Source: Candidatus Zixiibacteriota bacterium (GTDB lineage: Bacteria; Zixibacteria; MSB-5A5; WJJR01). Taken from it: a DNA stretch of 12,596 nucleotides. Each line of letters starts with the position of its first letter. Position 1 is the stretch's first letter. The notes below the pieces were generated by a model, which saw only the letters and a list, made by a program, of their open reading frames with translations, was not told the origin of the DNA and did not search any database. The stretch lies in NCBI GenBank assembly GCA_020058315.1, contig JAGVEK010000452.1, positions 1 to 12,596 on the forward strand, in the 5' to 3' direction. Positions 5,726 through 12,596 of the stretch are shown here, piece after piece. The translations under genes and the position numbers were made by a program.

Positions 5726-6637
5726 ATGCACACTCACGATTTGTCCCCCTGGAAACATGCGCACCGGTTCCACGTGAGCAGTCCGACCGGAGAACGCCGG
5801 ACGCTATGGGTCATCCTCTTGACGGGGATCGTGATGCAGGTCGAGATCGTGGCGGGCCTCTACACGAATTCGATGTCCCTCCTGGCCGACGGCTGGCACA
5901 TGAGCACTCATCTGGCCGCACTCACCATCACGGTCATCGCCTACCGGATCGCGCGCCGGCGTGAGAACGACAGGCGTTATACTTTCGGACCTGGCAAAGT
6001 GGGGGTTCTCGGTGCCTACACCAGCGCGGTGTTCCTCGGCCTGATCGCAATTCTGATGGCAGGAGAATCAGTCCATCGGTTCATCAACCCACGCCCGATC
6101 GAGTTCGACTGGGCCATTCTGGTGGCGGTTGTTGGGCTGATTGTCAACCTGGTGAGTGCCGCCCTGCTGGGTCACAAGCCCCATGACCCCCATCATGAGC
6201 AACATCATGATCACAACTTGAAGGCCGCCTATCTGCATGTGCTTGCCGACGCGCTCACATCGCTGACTGCGATTGTTGCGCTTGTAACCGGCAAATACAT
6301 GGGATGGACTTGGATGGACCCGCTGATGGGAGTGATTGGCGCCGTTGTGATCTGTGTTTGGGCCTACGGCCTGATGCGGGATACCAGCGGCATCCTGTTG
6401 GACCGTCAGCCCGATGAGAATACGACGGCGAAGATTCACCAGATCATCGAGGCCGATGCCGACAACCGGGTCGCGGACCTGCACGTTTGGCGCGTGGGCG
6501 ATTCCCATTCGGCAGCCATCATCTCGGTCGTCACCGATTCCCCCAAGTTGCCGGAGCATTACCGGGCGCTGATCGCGGATGTTCCGGGCCTGGCTCACGT
6601 CACTGTCGAAGTCAATGCGTGTGACGGGCAGCCATGA
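5726..6637 (+). CDS. dmeF: CDF-family divalent metal exporter, DmeF-like (Co/Ni)
   Basis: This 303-aa inner-membrane proton antiporter exports divalent cations. From the ATG at 5726, the N-terminus is His-rich (HTHDLSPWKHAHRFH). The TM2 metal pair is His58/His62 in LLADGWHMSTH, and the TM5 pair is His171/Asp175 in LHVLADALTS. A His-rich loop (150-163, with HDPHHEQHHDH) lies between TM4 and TM5. The soluble C-terminal domain contains VADLHVWRVGDSHSAAI. The HxxxH in TM2, where zinc exporters have HxxxD, and the overall sequence (ERRTLWVILLTG, YTFGPGKVGVLG) resemble DmeF, which handles cobalt and nickel. GGAGG at 5712-5716 fits the ATG at 5726. A TTG at 5717 lies too close to that site. It sits 41 bases after mntP, probably in one operon. 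Confidence 0.88.
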   Translation: MHTHDLSPWKHAHRFHVSSPTGERRTLWVILLTGIVMQVEIVAGLYTNSMSLLADGWHMSTHLAALTITVIAYRIARRRENDRRYTFGPGKVGVLGAYTSAVFLGLIAILMAGESVHRFINPRPIEFDWAILVAVVGLIVNLVSAALLGHKPHDPHHEQHHDHNLKAAYLHVLADALTSLTAIVALVTGKYMGWTWMDPLMGVIGAVVICVWAYGLMRDTSGILLDRQPDENTTAKIHQIIEADADNRVADLHVWRVGDSHSAAIISVVTDSPKLPEHYRALIADVPGLAHVTVEVNACDGQP

Positions 6638-6683
6638 GTGACCTGAAAGCCCTGATGAGCTTGCTCCACACTGACACATTTCC

Positions 6684-6776
6684 GAGTCAGCGAACATCGG
6701 TGCGTGCAAGCACACACCCCACCAACGGCGCACGTTGTGTGTGTACTTGCACGCACCGTCTTCTTGTTCGAGACTC
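6684..6776. repeat. Long imperfect inverted repeat / bidirectional terminator between convergent genes
   Basis: Arms are, from outside in: 6684-6688/6772-6776 (5 bp); 6691-6696/6765-6770 (6 bp); 6698-6710/6746-6758 (13 bp, perfect); and 6711-6717/6737-6743 (7 bp, CACACAC with GTGTGTG). These add up to 31 base pairs around a 19-base loop. It lies 46 bases after dmeF and 43 bases before the end of the kinase gene on the other strand, as a bidirectional terminator would. The right flank on the plus strand is T-rich (TCTTCTTG). It could also be a small palindromic mobile element. Confidence 0.6.
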
Positions 6777-6819
6777 TAAACCAGTGGCGTGGTCTGTTGG
6801 CGGCCAGCGACACGGAGAT

Positions 6820-9726
6820 TTACTGCGCCGACAGACTCCCGTAAAGCCGCTTCGCGTCCTTGACGATTTGCAGATCCCAGTCCGCGCTGCCCCAGAAGAC
6901 CAGGAATCGTTCAAGGGGTTCAATCGCGTCCTTGGGCTTTCCGGCCTTAACTTGGGCGTCGGCCAGCATGTAGAGGCTACGGATGTACTGGCCGGTCGGC
7001 CATTCGGTCTCGGCCTCGCTGCGCAAGGCAGTCAACTCGGAGATTGCCTCGGGGTATCGCGCGGCCTTGATGTAGGCCTCGGCGAGACGCGCCCGCCATC
7101 CAGTAGTGTCACCGGAGATCTTGCGCACCACCAGGTAGTTCTCGATCGCCCGCCGGTAATCCCCGGCAGCGAAGGCTGCGCAGGCCGCGACCTCTCGGGC
7201 GCTGGATTGCCAGACAGCAGAGTCGACACGCCCCGCCCATTCTTCCCCCAGGTGCCGCGTGAGTTCACGCGCTTTATCCTGATTTCCCAGGCTTGCCTGG
7301 ATGCGCGCCTCGGAAAGGACGGCACCCAGATTGAGTGAATCCAGCGCTGCCGCACGGTGATAGTGCGTAATGGCATCGTCGAGGCGATCCGCATCGAAGT
7401 ACAGCGACCCGACGGATTGTTCGACCCAACTCGTCTGGGGGGTGATTTTGGCCGAGTCCGCCACCGACTCGGCGTGGCGATACGATTCCAACGCCTTGGC
7501 GAAACGCCCCCACGACTTGTGCACTGAAGCAATCTGTCTCAAGCCGAGAATGCGTGTGAACGGATTCCGATCGCTCGCCATCATCTTCTCGTACCAGATG
7601 ATCGCCGAATCGGGTTGTCCCTGCAGCACGAACAGATTGGCCACTTGGAGATATCCGCTGCGCTGCTCCGGCGCCATATCCAGCATCCGGCGGGCATAGA
7701 CCCATGCAGAGTCGGTCTGGCGCTGCTTGACGAAGATGTCAGACAAGAGCGCGTACGGGACCCAGTCCTTCGGACGCGCCGACAGGTAATGTGTGATGAC
7801 CGGCTTCGCACCGGCGTAGTCTTTGCGCTCGCTCAACGCATTGGCGAGAATCAAGAGCGCAAACGGATAGTCTGGATCGAGATCAAGAGCCTTCCGGCTG
7901 TAGTAGATCACGGAGTCTGTCTGTCCCTTGTTCTCGGATAAGAGATTCGCAATCCAGAACGAAGGCTCCTTCTCGGTAGGGCATTCGACCGTTGCGCGCT
8001 TAAGCGTCCGCAGGGCAGCCTGGACATCCCAGTGCTGCGCCAGGTCCTTCGCGAAGGCCTCGATGAGAAGGCGGTCGCAGCCGGTTGCGTGTTCGGCGTA
8101 CCGCCCGGCGGTGGCCAGCATGGCCACACCTTCTTCCCGTTGGCCCTCCGACATGTACGCGATCCCCTTGCGCATGTAGGCGAGAGCGAATGTCGAATCC
8201 AGCGCCAGCGCACGGTCAAAATGTTTGTGGGCATCCTGCCAGTCGAGGGCGTAATAATAATCCATACCCTGGAGGTACTCCCGGAACGCCTCTGGCGATG
8301 ACGACGTGATGCTCGCAATCTTCACCTCGCCCGCCATCACTTGCTGTTCGTTCAGTCCCAGCTTGTGCTTGATCCGGATCGAGAGATCATCGACCATCGA
8401 ATACAGGTCCGAACCATCCACCCGTTCCGACCCGACGACGTCCCCGCTGGCAACATCGACCAATTGGGCTGTGATGATTGTCCGGCCACCCAGTTTCGAG
8501 AGCGCTCCCGACAACATGCGCGTAGCACCCGCCTCGCGGGCCACTTCAGTGGCCATGCTACGGTCGATGCGGCGTGTTGATGTGACTCCCTGGTGCTTCA
8601 AAAGATCATACAGCCGCTGACTCGAGACGACTTTGACGAATTGAGAGGCCGACAAGTCCGTAGTGAGCAGCTCCGTGATGATGTCACCCAGCCGTTCCTT
8701 ATCATCCGGGTCGCTCAGGTTCTCGAAGTACATCACTGCGAGTGTGTTTTCGTTGGCCTTGACCTCCTGGCCTCCTCCGGTGAAGATGTGGGAAGCGAAC
8801 AGGAATGCGAGACCGAGAAGCATGATCGCCCCGCCGAGAACCCCCCAAGCCAGACTGAAACGGCGCTGCGGACGAAGGGCCGGGATCCCACCGGACGAGA
8901 TGCGTGAGATCTCCAGAGTCCTGGCGACCGTCCGCAGATCATCTTCGAGTGAACCGGCGTTGGGGTAGCGATCATCAGGATCTTTGGCCAGGGCTTTCTC
9001 CACGATAGCCGATACCTCGGGCGGAATCTCCGGGTTGATCACACGCGCGGCGGTGGGCGTCTCGTGAACGATCGAATACAGCGCCGCGGCCGCGTGCTCT
9101 GCCGTGAACGGGCGGCGACCGGTGAACAACTCATAGAGGAGGATTCCAAGCGAGAACACATCAGAGCGAGCGTCGACCGGCAGCCCCTGAACCTGCTCCG
9201 GCGACATATATCCGACGGTCCCGACCGTGCTGCCCCGTTCGGTCAGGCCGGATGATTCTTTCAGCCGGGCCAGGCCGAAGTCGGTCAGGCGCGCCCGGTC
9301 ATCGGTTCCGATCATGACATTGTCGGGTTTCACATCGCGGTGGATGATGCCGCGTGAATGGGCTGCGGCCAGACCCGCCGCGACTTGGATACCATATCGG
9401 ATGGCTTGGTCGAGCGGCAGCCGGCCATTAGCCGTCTTCTCCTTCAGCGTCGACCCCTCGACGTATGCCATGGCGATGAAGGGATGCCCCTCATGCTCGT
9501 CGATATCGTAGATCGTGAGGATATTGGGATGATCGAGCGACGATGCAGAGCGCGCCTCCAGCTCCAGGCGCTTGCGACGGTCAGGGTCGGTGGCGAACTC
9601 TCGTGGCAGAAACTTCAGTGCAACGGGACGGCCAAGCTTTGTATCGGTGGCGAGGTAGACTTCACCCATACCCCCCGCGCCAAGCCGGGCGGTGACCTCA
9701 TACTGTTTGATTCTCTCACCGATCAT
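6820..9726 (-). CDS. Membrane Ser/Thr protein kinase with TolB/FlgO-like domain and TPR array
   Basis: This is a 968-aa signalling protein. From the ATG at 9726, an N-terminal Hanks-type kinase covers about 1-270. It has the glycine loop GAGGMG (16-21), Lys38, Glu57, the catalytic loop HRDVKPDN (Asp131), DFG (149-151) and GYMSPE, all intact. One transmembrane helix follows (about 290-312). Beyond it lies a TolB/FlgO-like alpha/beta domain beginning LAVMYFENLSDPDD (about 328-460), then TPR-type helical pairs to the C-terminus (for example ALDWQDAHKHFDRALALDS). The kinase is therefore cytoplasmic, with the sensor half outside. Another in-frame ATG at 9756 adds ten residues. I prefer 9726 because MIGERIKQYEV matches the usual start of such kinases, though neither start has a clear ribosome site. 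Ligand and substrates are unknown. Confidence 0.93.
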   Translation of the reverse strand: MIGERIKQYEVTARLGAGGMGEVYLATDTKLGRPVALKFLPREFATDPDRRKRLELEARSASSLDHPNILTIYDIDEHEGHPFIAMAYVEGSTLKEKTANGRLPLDQAIRYGIQVAAGLAAAHSRGIIHRDVKPDNVMIGTDDRARLTDFGLARLKESSGLTERGSTVGTVGYMSPEQVQGLPVDARSDVFSLGILLYELFTGRRPFTAEHAAAALYSIVHETPTAARVINPEIPPEVSAIVEKALAKDPDDRYPNAGSLEDDLRTVARTLEISRISSGGIPALRPQRRFSLAWGVLGGAIMLLGLAFLFASHIFTGGGQEVKANENTLAVMYFENLSDPDDKERLGDIITELLTTDLSASQFVKVVSSQRLYDLLKHQGVTSTRRIDRSMATEVAREAGATRMLSGALSKLGGRTIITAQLVDVASGDVVGSERVDGSDLYSMVDDLSIRIKHKLGLNEQQVMAGEVKIASITSSSPEAFREYLQGMDYYYALDWQDAHKHFDRALALDSTFALAYMRKGIAYMSEGQREEGVAMLATAGRYAEHATGCDRLLIEAFAKDLAQHWDVQAALRTLKRATVECPTEKEPSFWIANLLSENKGQTDSVIYYSRKALDLDPDYPFALLILANALSERKDYAGAKPVITHYLSARPKDWVPYALLSDIFVKQRQTDSAWVYARRMLDMAPEQRSGYLQVANLFVLQGQPDSAIIWYEKMMASDRNPFTRILGLRQIASVHKSWGRFAKALESYRHAESVADSAKITPQTSWVEQSVGSLYFDADRLDDAITHYHRAAALDSLNLGAVLSEARIQASLGNQDKARELTRHLGEEWAGRVDSAVWQSSAREVAACAAFAAGDYRRAIENYLVVRKISGDTTGWRARLAEAYIKAARYPEAISELTALRSEAETEWPTGQYIRSLYMLADAQVKAGKPKDAIEPLERFLVFWGSADWDLQIVKDAKRLYGSLSAQ

Positions 9727-9761
9727 CGTTTGGCAACTCGGATTCTGGGCCGGCATTCAAG

Positions 9762-9782
9762 AAAAGGCCAGCGGACCCGCTG
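9762..9782 (-). terminator. Candidate intrinsic terminator of the aminotransferase gene
   Basis: On the minus strand CAGCGG-GT-CCGCTG (9782-9769) forms a 5-6 bp stem, followed by GGCC and TTTTCTTG. It lies 60 bases beyond the aminotransferase stop and directly before the kinase start. The stem is short, so termination may be partial. Confidence 0.35.
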
Positions 9783-9842
9783 CTCATGCTTCTATTACGA
9801 TATCGCGGTGTGTTTGGCTACCACAAAGATCGTGCGGTCCCG

Positions 9843-11081
9843 TCAGGCCGGGCGCCGTCCTGGATAAGCCTCCAGGCCCGCGGCCAGCGTCGTCATGGCC
9901 TTATCCAGTTCAGGTTTCTCCAAGACGTACGCGATGCGTACTTCTTCTCTGCCTCTACTCGGTGTGGCATAGAAGCCCGATCCCGGCGCCATCATCACCG
10001 TTTGCTGTTCATAGGCGAAGTCGGTCAGCATCCACCTGCAGAAACGGTCGGCATCGTCGATGGGCAAAGTTGCCATCAGGTAGAACGCGCCGGCGGGTTT
10101 TTCAAATCGCACACCGGGCATGTGCCCCAGTCGCTCACACATCAGATCCCGCCGGCCCTTGTACTCGTCGGCCAGCGCGGAATAGTAGTCGTCGCCCAGA
10201 TCCATCAACCTGGCGGCTGCGATTTGTTCGACGGTCGCGGTGCAGAGCCGTGCCTGCCCAAGCCGCAGCGCACCGTCCATGACGGTGGCGTTGCGTGAGA
10301 CGAGCGCACCGACGCGGGCCCCGCACGCAGAAAATCTCTTCGAGATTGAATCCAGTAGAATGGCGCGATTACCGGCCTGTGGATACTGCCAGATCGATGT
10401 ATGCGTTCCTTCGTAGCAGAACTCCCGATAGACTTCATCGGAGAGGATGAAGAGATCGCGCTCCTCGGCAATCTGCACAACTGTTGCGATCTCATCCCGC
10501 GTCAGGACCGTCCCCGTCGGATTGTTCGGTGAACAGATCATAATTCCCCTGGTCCGATCATCGATTGCCGCCTCCAGATCACGGCGCGCCGGCAGCGGAT
10601 ACCCTCGCGAGGGGTCGGAGGCCACCGGATGCAACTGGACCCCCACGGCCATGGCCAAAGAGAAGTAGTTCGTATAGAACGGCTCGCTGACCACCACGTT
10701 ATCGCCTGGGTCGCAGATGAGAATGAAGGCGAACCAGAGAGCCTCCGAGCCTCCGACTGTGATCTGAATCTGGCTCGGCAACACATCCAGCCCTTTGCGC
10801 GCGTAGTATCCGGACCAGGCTTCGAGCAGGTCGCTGTGCCCCTTCGAGTGCCCGTAGGCCAAAACCGGTTCCGAAAAACTCCTGAGAGCCTCGAAGAACT
10901 GCGGCGGCGTTGGCACATCAGGCTGCCCAATGTTAAGTTGATAAACCTTTGTGCCGCGTTTCCTGGCCGCCGTTGCATCGTCGGCGAGCTTGCGGATGGG
11001 TGAATGGGGGAGTCCCACGGCGCGTGCTGCTAGTTTGGGATCTCTGCCGGTCAGCGTCTGCGGTGGTATAGAGATGCTCAT
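9843..11081 (-). CDS. Pyridoxal-phosphate-dependent class I/II aminotransferase
   Basis: This 412-aa cytoplasmic enzyme transfers amino groups between amino acids and 2-oxo acids. Fold-type I landmarks, counted from the ATG at 11081, are: substrate-loop region NIGQPDVPTP near 50-59; VGGSEAL around 109-115; CSPNNPTG at 183-190; SDEVYREF at 214-221 (Asp215 and Tyr218 contact PLP); the PLP lysine Lys248 in SISKRFSACGARVG; and a C-terminal substrate arginine in EVRIAYV. It belongs to the aspartate-aminotransferase-like Igamma group. The exact substrate (Asp, aromatic, Met or Ala) cannot be read from sequence. A GTG at 11093 is an alternative start, but AAAGGTG upstream is better spaced for the ATG. 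It has its own promoter and is flanked by possible terminators, so it is probably monocistronic. Confidence 0.92.
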   Translation of the reverse strand: MSISIPPQTLTGRDPKLAARAVGLPHSPIRKLADDATAARKRGTKVYQLNIGQPDVPTPPQFFEALRSFSEPVLAYGHSKGHSDLLEAWSGYYARKGLDVLPSQIQITVGGSEALWFAFILICDPGDNVVVSEPFYTNYFSLAMAVGVQLHPVASDPSRGYPLPARRDLEAAIDDRTRGIMICSPNNPTGTVLTRDEIATVVQIAEERDLFILSDEVYREFCYEGTHTSIWQYPQAGNRAILLDSISKRFSACGARVGALVSRNATVMDGALRLGQARLCTATVEQIAAARLMDLGDDYYSALADEYKGRRDLMCERLGHMPGVRFEKPAGAFYLMATLPIDDADRFCRWMLTDFAYEQQTVMMAPGSGFYATPSRGREEVRIAYVLEKPELDKAMTTLAAGLEAYPGRRPA

Positions 11082-11126
11082 CTCGAAAGTCACCTTTCAG
11101 TAGTGGAATGCGGCCGAAACCACTGA

Positions 11127-11155
11127 AGTGTAGCAAGTTGATGGCGTTCTGTCAA
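11127..11155 (-). promoter_or_regulatory. Sigma70-type promoter of the aminotransferase gene
   Basis: On the minus strand TTGACA (11155-11150) and TACACT (11132-11127) are separated by exactly 17 bases. Transcription would start near 11120, about 39 bases before the ATG. It lies in the 171-base gap after gmhB and is the best promoter match I found in the window. Confidence 0.65.
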
Positions 11156-11252
11156 ACTCCGCACGTGTCGTGGACGTCAATTTCTGGCCTTCGTGGACGC
11201 GATTGGGTGAACCGGTGCGAGCACGTACCCACCACCGATGCGCTGCATTCCA

Positions 11253-11852
11253 TCAAGTGCCGACAATCAGGCCCATTCGGTGCCCGAACCAGTGGACCGC
11301 CGACAGAAGGTCATCCGCGATCACATCCGGCGTCAGACCGGGCGCAAGAAGTTCGCGTTCACGCAGGCCGTATCCCGTCAGGACCAGAAGCCCGGGGATG
11401 CCCGCACGGTGGGCCAGCCCGATATCCACCGCGGAATCACCCGCCACGAACGAACCAGACAGGTCGATGGGGTATTCCCTGAGGGCGTGTTGGATCATCC
11501 CTGGCGCCGGTTTGCGGCATTCGCATGGGGCTTCATTTCGCTGCCGCGAGATATCAGGCTGGTGCGGGCAGTAGTATATCCGATTGACGTACGCCTTCTG
11601 CTTCGCGAGCAAATCAATGATCCGCTCGTTGACGGCCTCCACGTCTTTCGTCCCAAAGTACCCGCGAGCGACCCCGGATTGGTTGGATACCCCAATGACC
11701 CAATAACCCCACTCGTTCAGCAATTGGATCGCCTCGACCACTCCCGGCAGGAGTTCAATGCCATCAGGGTCGCCGAGAAAGTCGCGTTCGAGGATCATCG
11801 TACCGTCACGGTCGAGAAAAGCCGCCGGACGACGGGTTCGCAGATCAGCCAC
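11253..11852 (-). CDS. gmhB: D-glycero-beta-D-manno-heptose 1,7-bisphosphate 7-phosphatase
   Basis: This 199-aa cytoplasmic HAD phosphatase removes the 7-phosphate of heptose bisphosphate on the route to ADP-heptose for LPS core. From the GTG at 11852, motif I DRDGT supplies Asp14 and Asp16, motif II is SNQSGVARG (56-64), and RKP at 113-115 follows. Motif IV GDSAVDIG supplies Asp139 and Asp143. The GmhB-type structural zinc site is intact: Cys95 and His97 (CPH) with Cys110 and Cys112 (CEC). Length is close to E. coli GmhB. GAGG at 11861-11858 places the start at 11852; a GTG at 11858 is also possible. The start overlaps the end of the upstream glycosyltransferase gene (GTGGCTGA), so the two are co-translated. 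Some homologues act on the alpha anomer for S-layer sugars, which cannot be excluded. Confidence 0.9.
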   Translation of the reverse strand: MADLRTRRPAAFLDRDGTMILERDFLGDPDGIELLPGVVEAIQLLNEWGYWVIGVSNQSGVARGYFGTKDVEAVNERIIDLLAKQKAYVNRIYYCPHQPDISRQRNEAPCECRKPAPGMIQHALREYPIDLSGSFVAGDSAVDIGLAHRAGIPGLLVLTGYGLRERELLAPGLTPDVIADDLLSAVHWFGHRMGLIVGT

Positions 11853-12596
11853 TCGCACCTCGACTGTCGGTCTCTTTGGGAACGCGGGGGAAATGCAGGG
11901 GCGACCCGGTGGGTCGCCCTTCGGGGCGCGCGGCTAACTCCAAAGTGATGGCATCCATGATCGCTTCAGCGATCTCATTCGTGTCTAAGTCCTCAAAGCA
12001 GAACCGGCGTTCACGAAAGCATGGCGCGGCCCCGTGCCGATGGCACGGGGAACACTTCGTGCCGCCGTGGAAAGCTCTCGCTCCCGGTCCGACAGGAGCA
12101 AATCCCAGTGCCGGATGGGTCGGCCCGAACAGCCCCAATGACGGGACTCCCAGCGCGGCGGCAAGGTGCATGAGTCCCGAGTCGGAACTGACAAAGACCG
12201 CACACGCGGCAAGCTTCGTCATTACCTCACGCAGAGAACGACCACACTCGATCTGCGCGTCGAACTGCGGCCGCTTCGACTTCCGCTGACGGACAAACGC
12301 GGCGATTCCGGGCTCGTCCGAGTCCAGCCCGAACATGCAGACTCTTCCCGACCAGTTCAAATTCAACCGATCCAGCACGGCATCCCAGACTTGAGACGGC
12401 ACGATCTTCGTCGGCCAGCGCGCCCCCCAGCCGATCCCAATGCACGAGGGCGCCTCGCTTCTGAAACTCGCCACTTGTTCAAGCTCATCAGGAGACAAGC
12501 ACAGTGCCGGGAATTGTTCCTTCACGCCCTGTCCCAACGGCTTCAATGCTTCCATGTAGGCTCGAAGAGCCGAGAGTGGACTATCCAAGCCGCTCT
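11845..12596 (-). CDS. Glycosyltransferase family 9 (LPS heptosyltransferase-like), 5' end beyond the window
   Basis: About 250 C-terminal residues are visible, and the frame is open through the right edge. An in-frame TTG at 12588 is unlikely to be the start, because the N-terminal Rossmann domain is missing. The visible nucleotide-sugar domain begins near IGIGWGARWPTKIVP. It has the GT9 signature SSDSGLMHLAAALGVPSLGL followed by FGPTHPALGFAPVGP, which binds the ADP-heptose donor. After that comes the Cys-rich segment typical of the family (CSPCHRHG, CFRERRFC). The last 30 or so residues (RPEGRPTGSPLHFPRVPKE and on) look unrelated to the fold and are encoded partly by a palindrome at 11899-11919. 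It would transfer heptose onto LPS core at the inner membrane. Overlap with gmhB supports that role. Confidence 0.88.
   Translation of the reverse strand, partial: SGLDSPLSALRAYMEALKPLGQGVKEQFPALCLSPDELEQVASFRSEAPSCIGIGWGARWPTKIVPSQVWDAVLDRLNLNWSGRVCMFGLDSDEPGIAAFVRQRKSKRPQFDAQIECGRSLREVMTKLAACAVFVSSDSGLMHLAAALGVPSLGLFGPTHPALGFAPVGPGARAFHGGTKCSPCHRHGAAPCFRERRFCFEDLDTNEIAEAIMDAITLELAARPEGRPTGSPLHFPRVPKETDSRGASG
11899..11919. repeat. Perfect 9-bp palindrome inside the 3' end of the glycosyltransferase gene
   Basis: GGGCGACCC (11899-11907) and GGGTCGCCC (11911-11919) are exact inverted arms around GGT, followed by TTCGGGGCGCGCGGC. It lies within the coding sequence of the poorly conserved C-terminal tail. 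Such GGGCGACCC palindromes are common as interspersed repeats in many environmental genomes, so this is probably a REP-like copy that became coding. Confidence 0.5.

Noticed and set aside
6634..7338. A 234-codon plus-strand open frame after dmeF
   Set aside because: It crosses the long inverted repeat and then lies opposite the C-terminal TPR part of the kinase. It has no motif and no ribosome site of note beyond the end of dmeF.

Overview
The window comes from a diderm (Gram-negative) bacterium of moderately high GC. Evidence is the lipopolysaccharide-core heptose genes at the right edge, a CDF exporter and signal-peptide-bearing proteins, and a very large membrane Ser/Thr kinase with a TolB/FlgO-like plus TPR sensor half, an architecture common in FCB-group and candidate-phylum genomes. 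I cannot name the genus; a Zixibacteria-like or related uncultured lineage is only a guess.

Layout. The left edge (to 383) is the 3' end of a dihydroorotate-dehydrogenase-like gene, followed by two strong palindromes and a complete tRNA-Glu(UUC) at 595-672 with its own promoter. From 673 to about 5069 lies a 4.4-kb segment whose far end (5042-5069) repeats the last 28 bases of that tRNA with three mismatches. This is the classic footprint of an element integrated at a tRNA 3' end. It carries no integrase. Its cargo is one five-gene minus-strand operon for nickel: nikR, a secreted YD-repeat-like protein of unknown function, nikMN (fused S/N component), nikQ and nikO. A NikR-type operator (GTGTTAC-N14-GTAGCAC) overlaps the promoter in front of nikR. 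Copies of ATTTGAC cluster near both ends of the segment.

Just right of the boundary, on the plus strand, are mntP (Mn exporter) and a DmeF-like CDF exporter (Co/Ni), probably an operon. Import with nickel-responsive repression and export therefore sit back to back. A candidate promoter for mntP-dmeF lies inside the end of the presumed island.

A roughly 93-nt imperfect inverted repeat (6684-6776) separates dmeF from the convergent kinase gene (6820-9726). Further right, all on the minus strand, come a class I/II PLP aminotransferase with a clear sigma70-type promoter, then gmhB overlapping a partial family 9 glycosyltransferase (heptosyltransferase), the two LPS-core genes.

The most interesting points are the tRNA-bounded nickel island with candidate arm repeats, and the uncharacterised secreted protein translationally coupled to nikR inside a nickel ECF-transporter operon.
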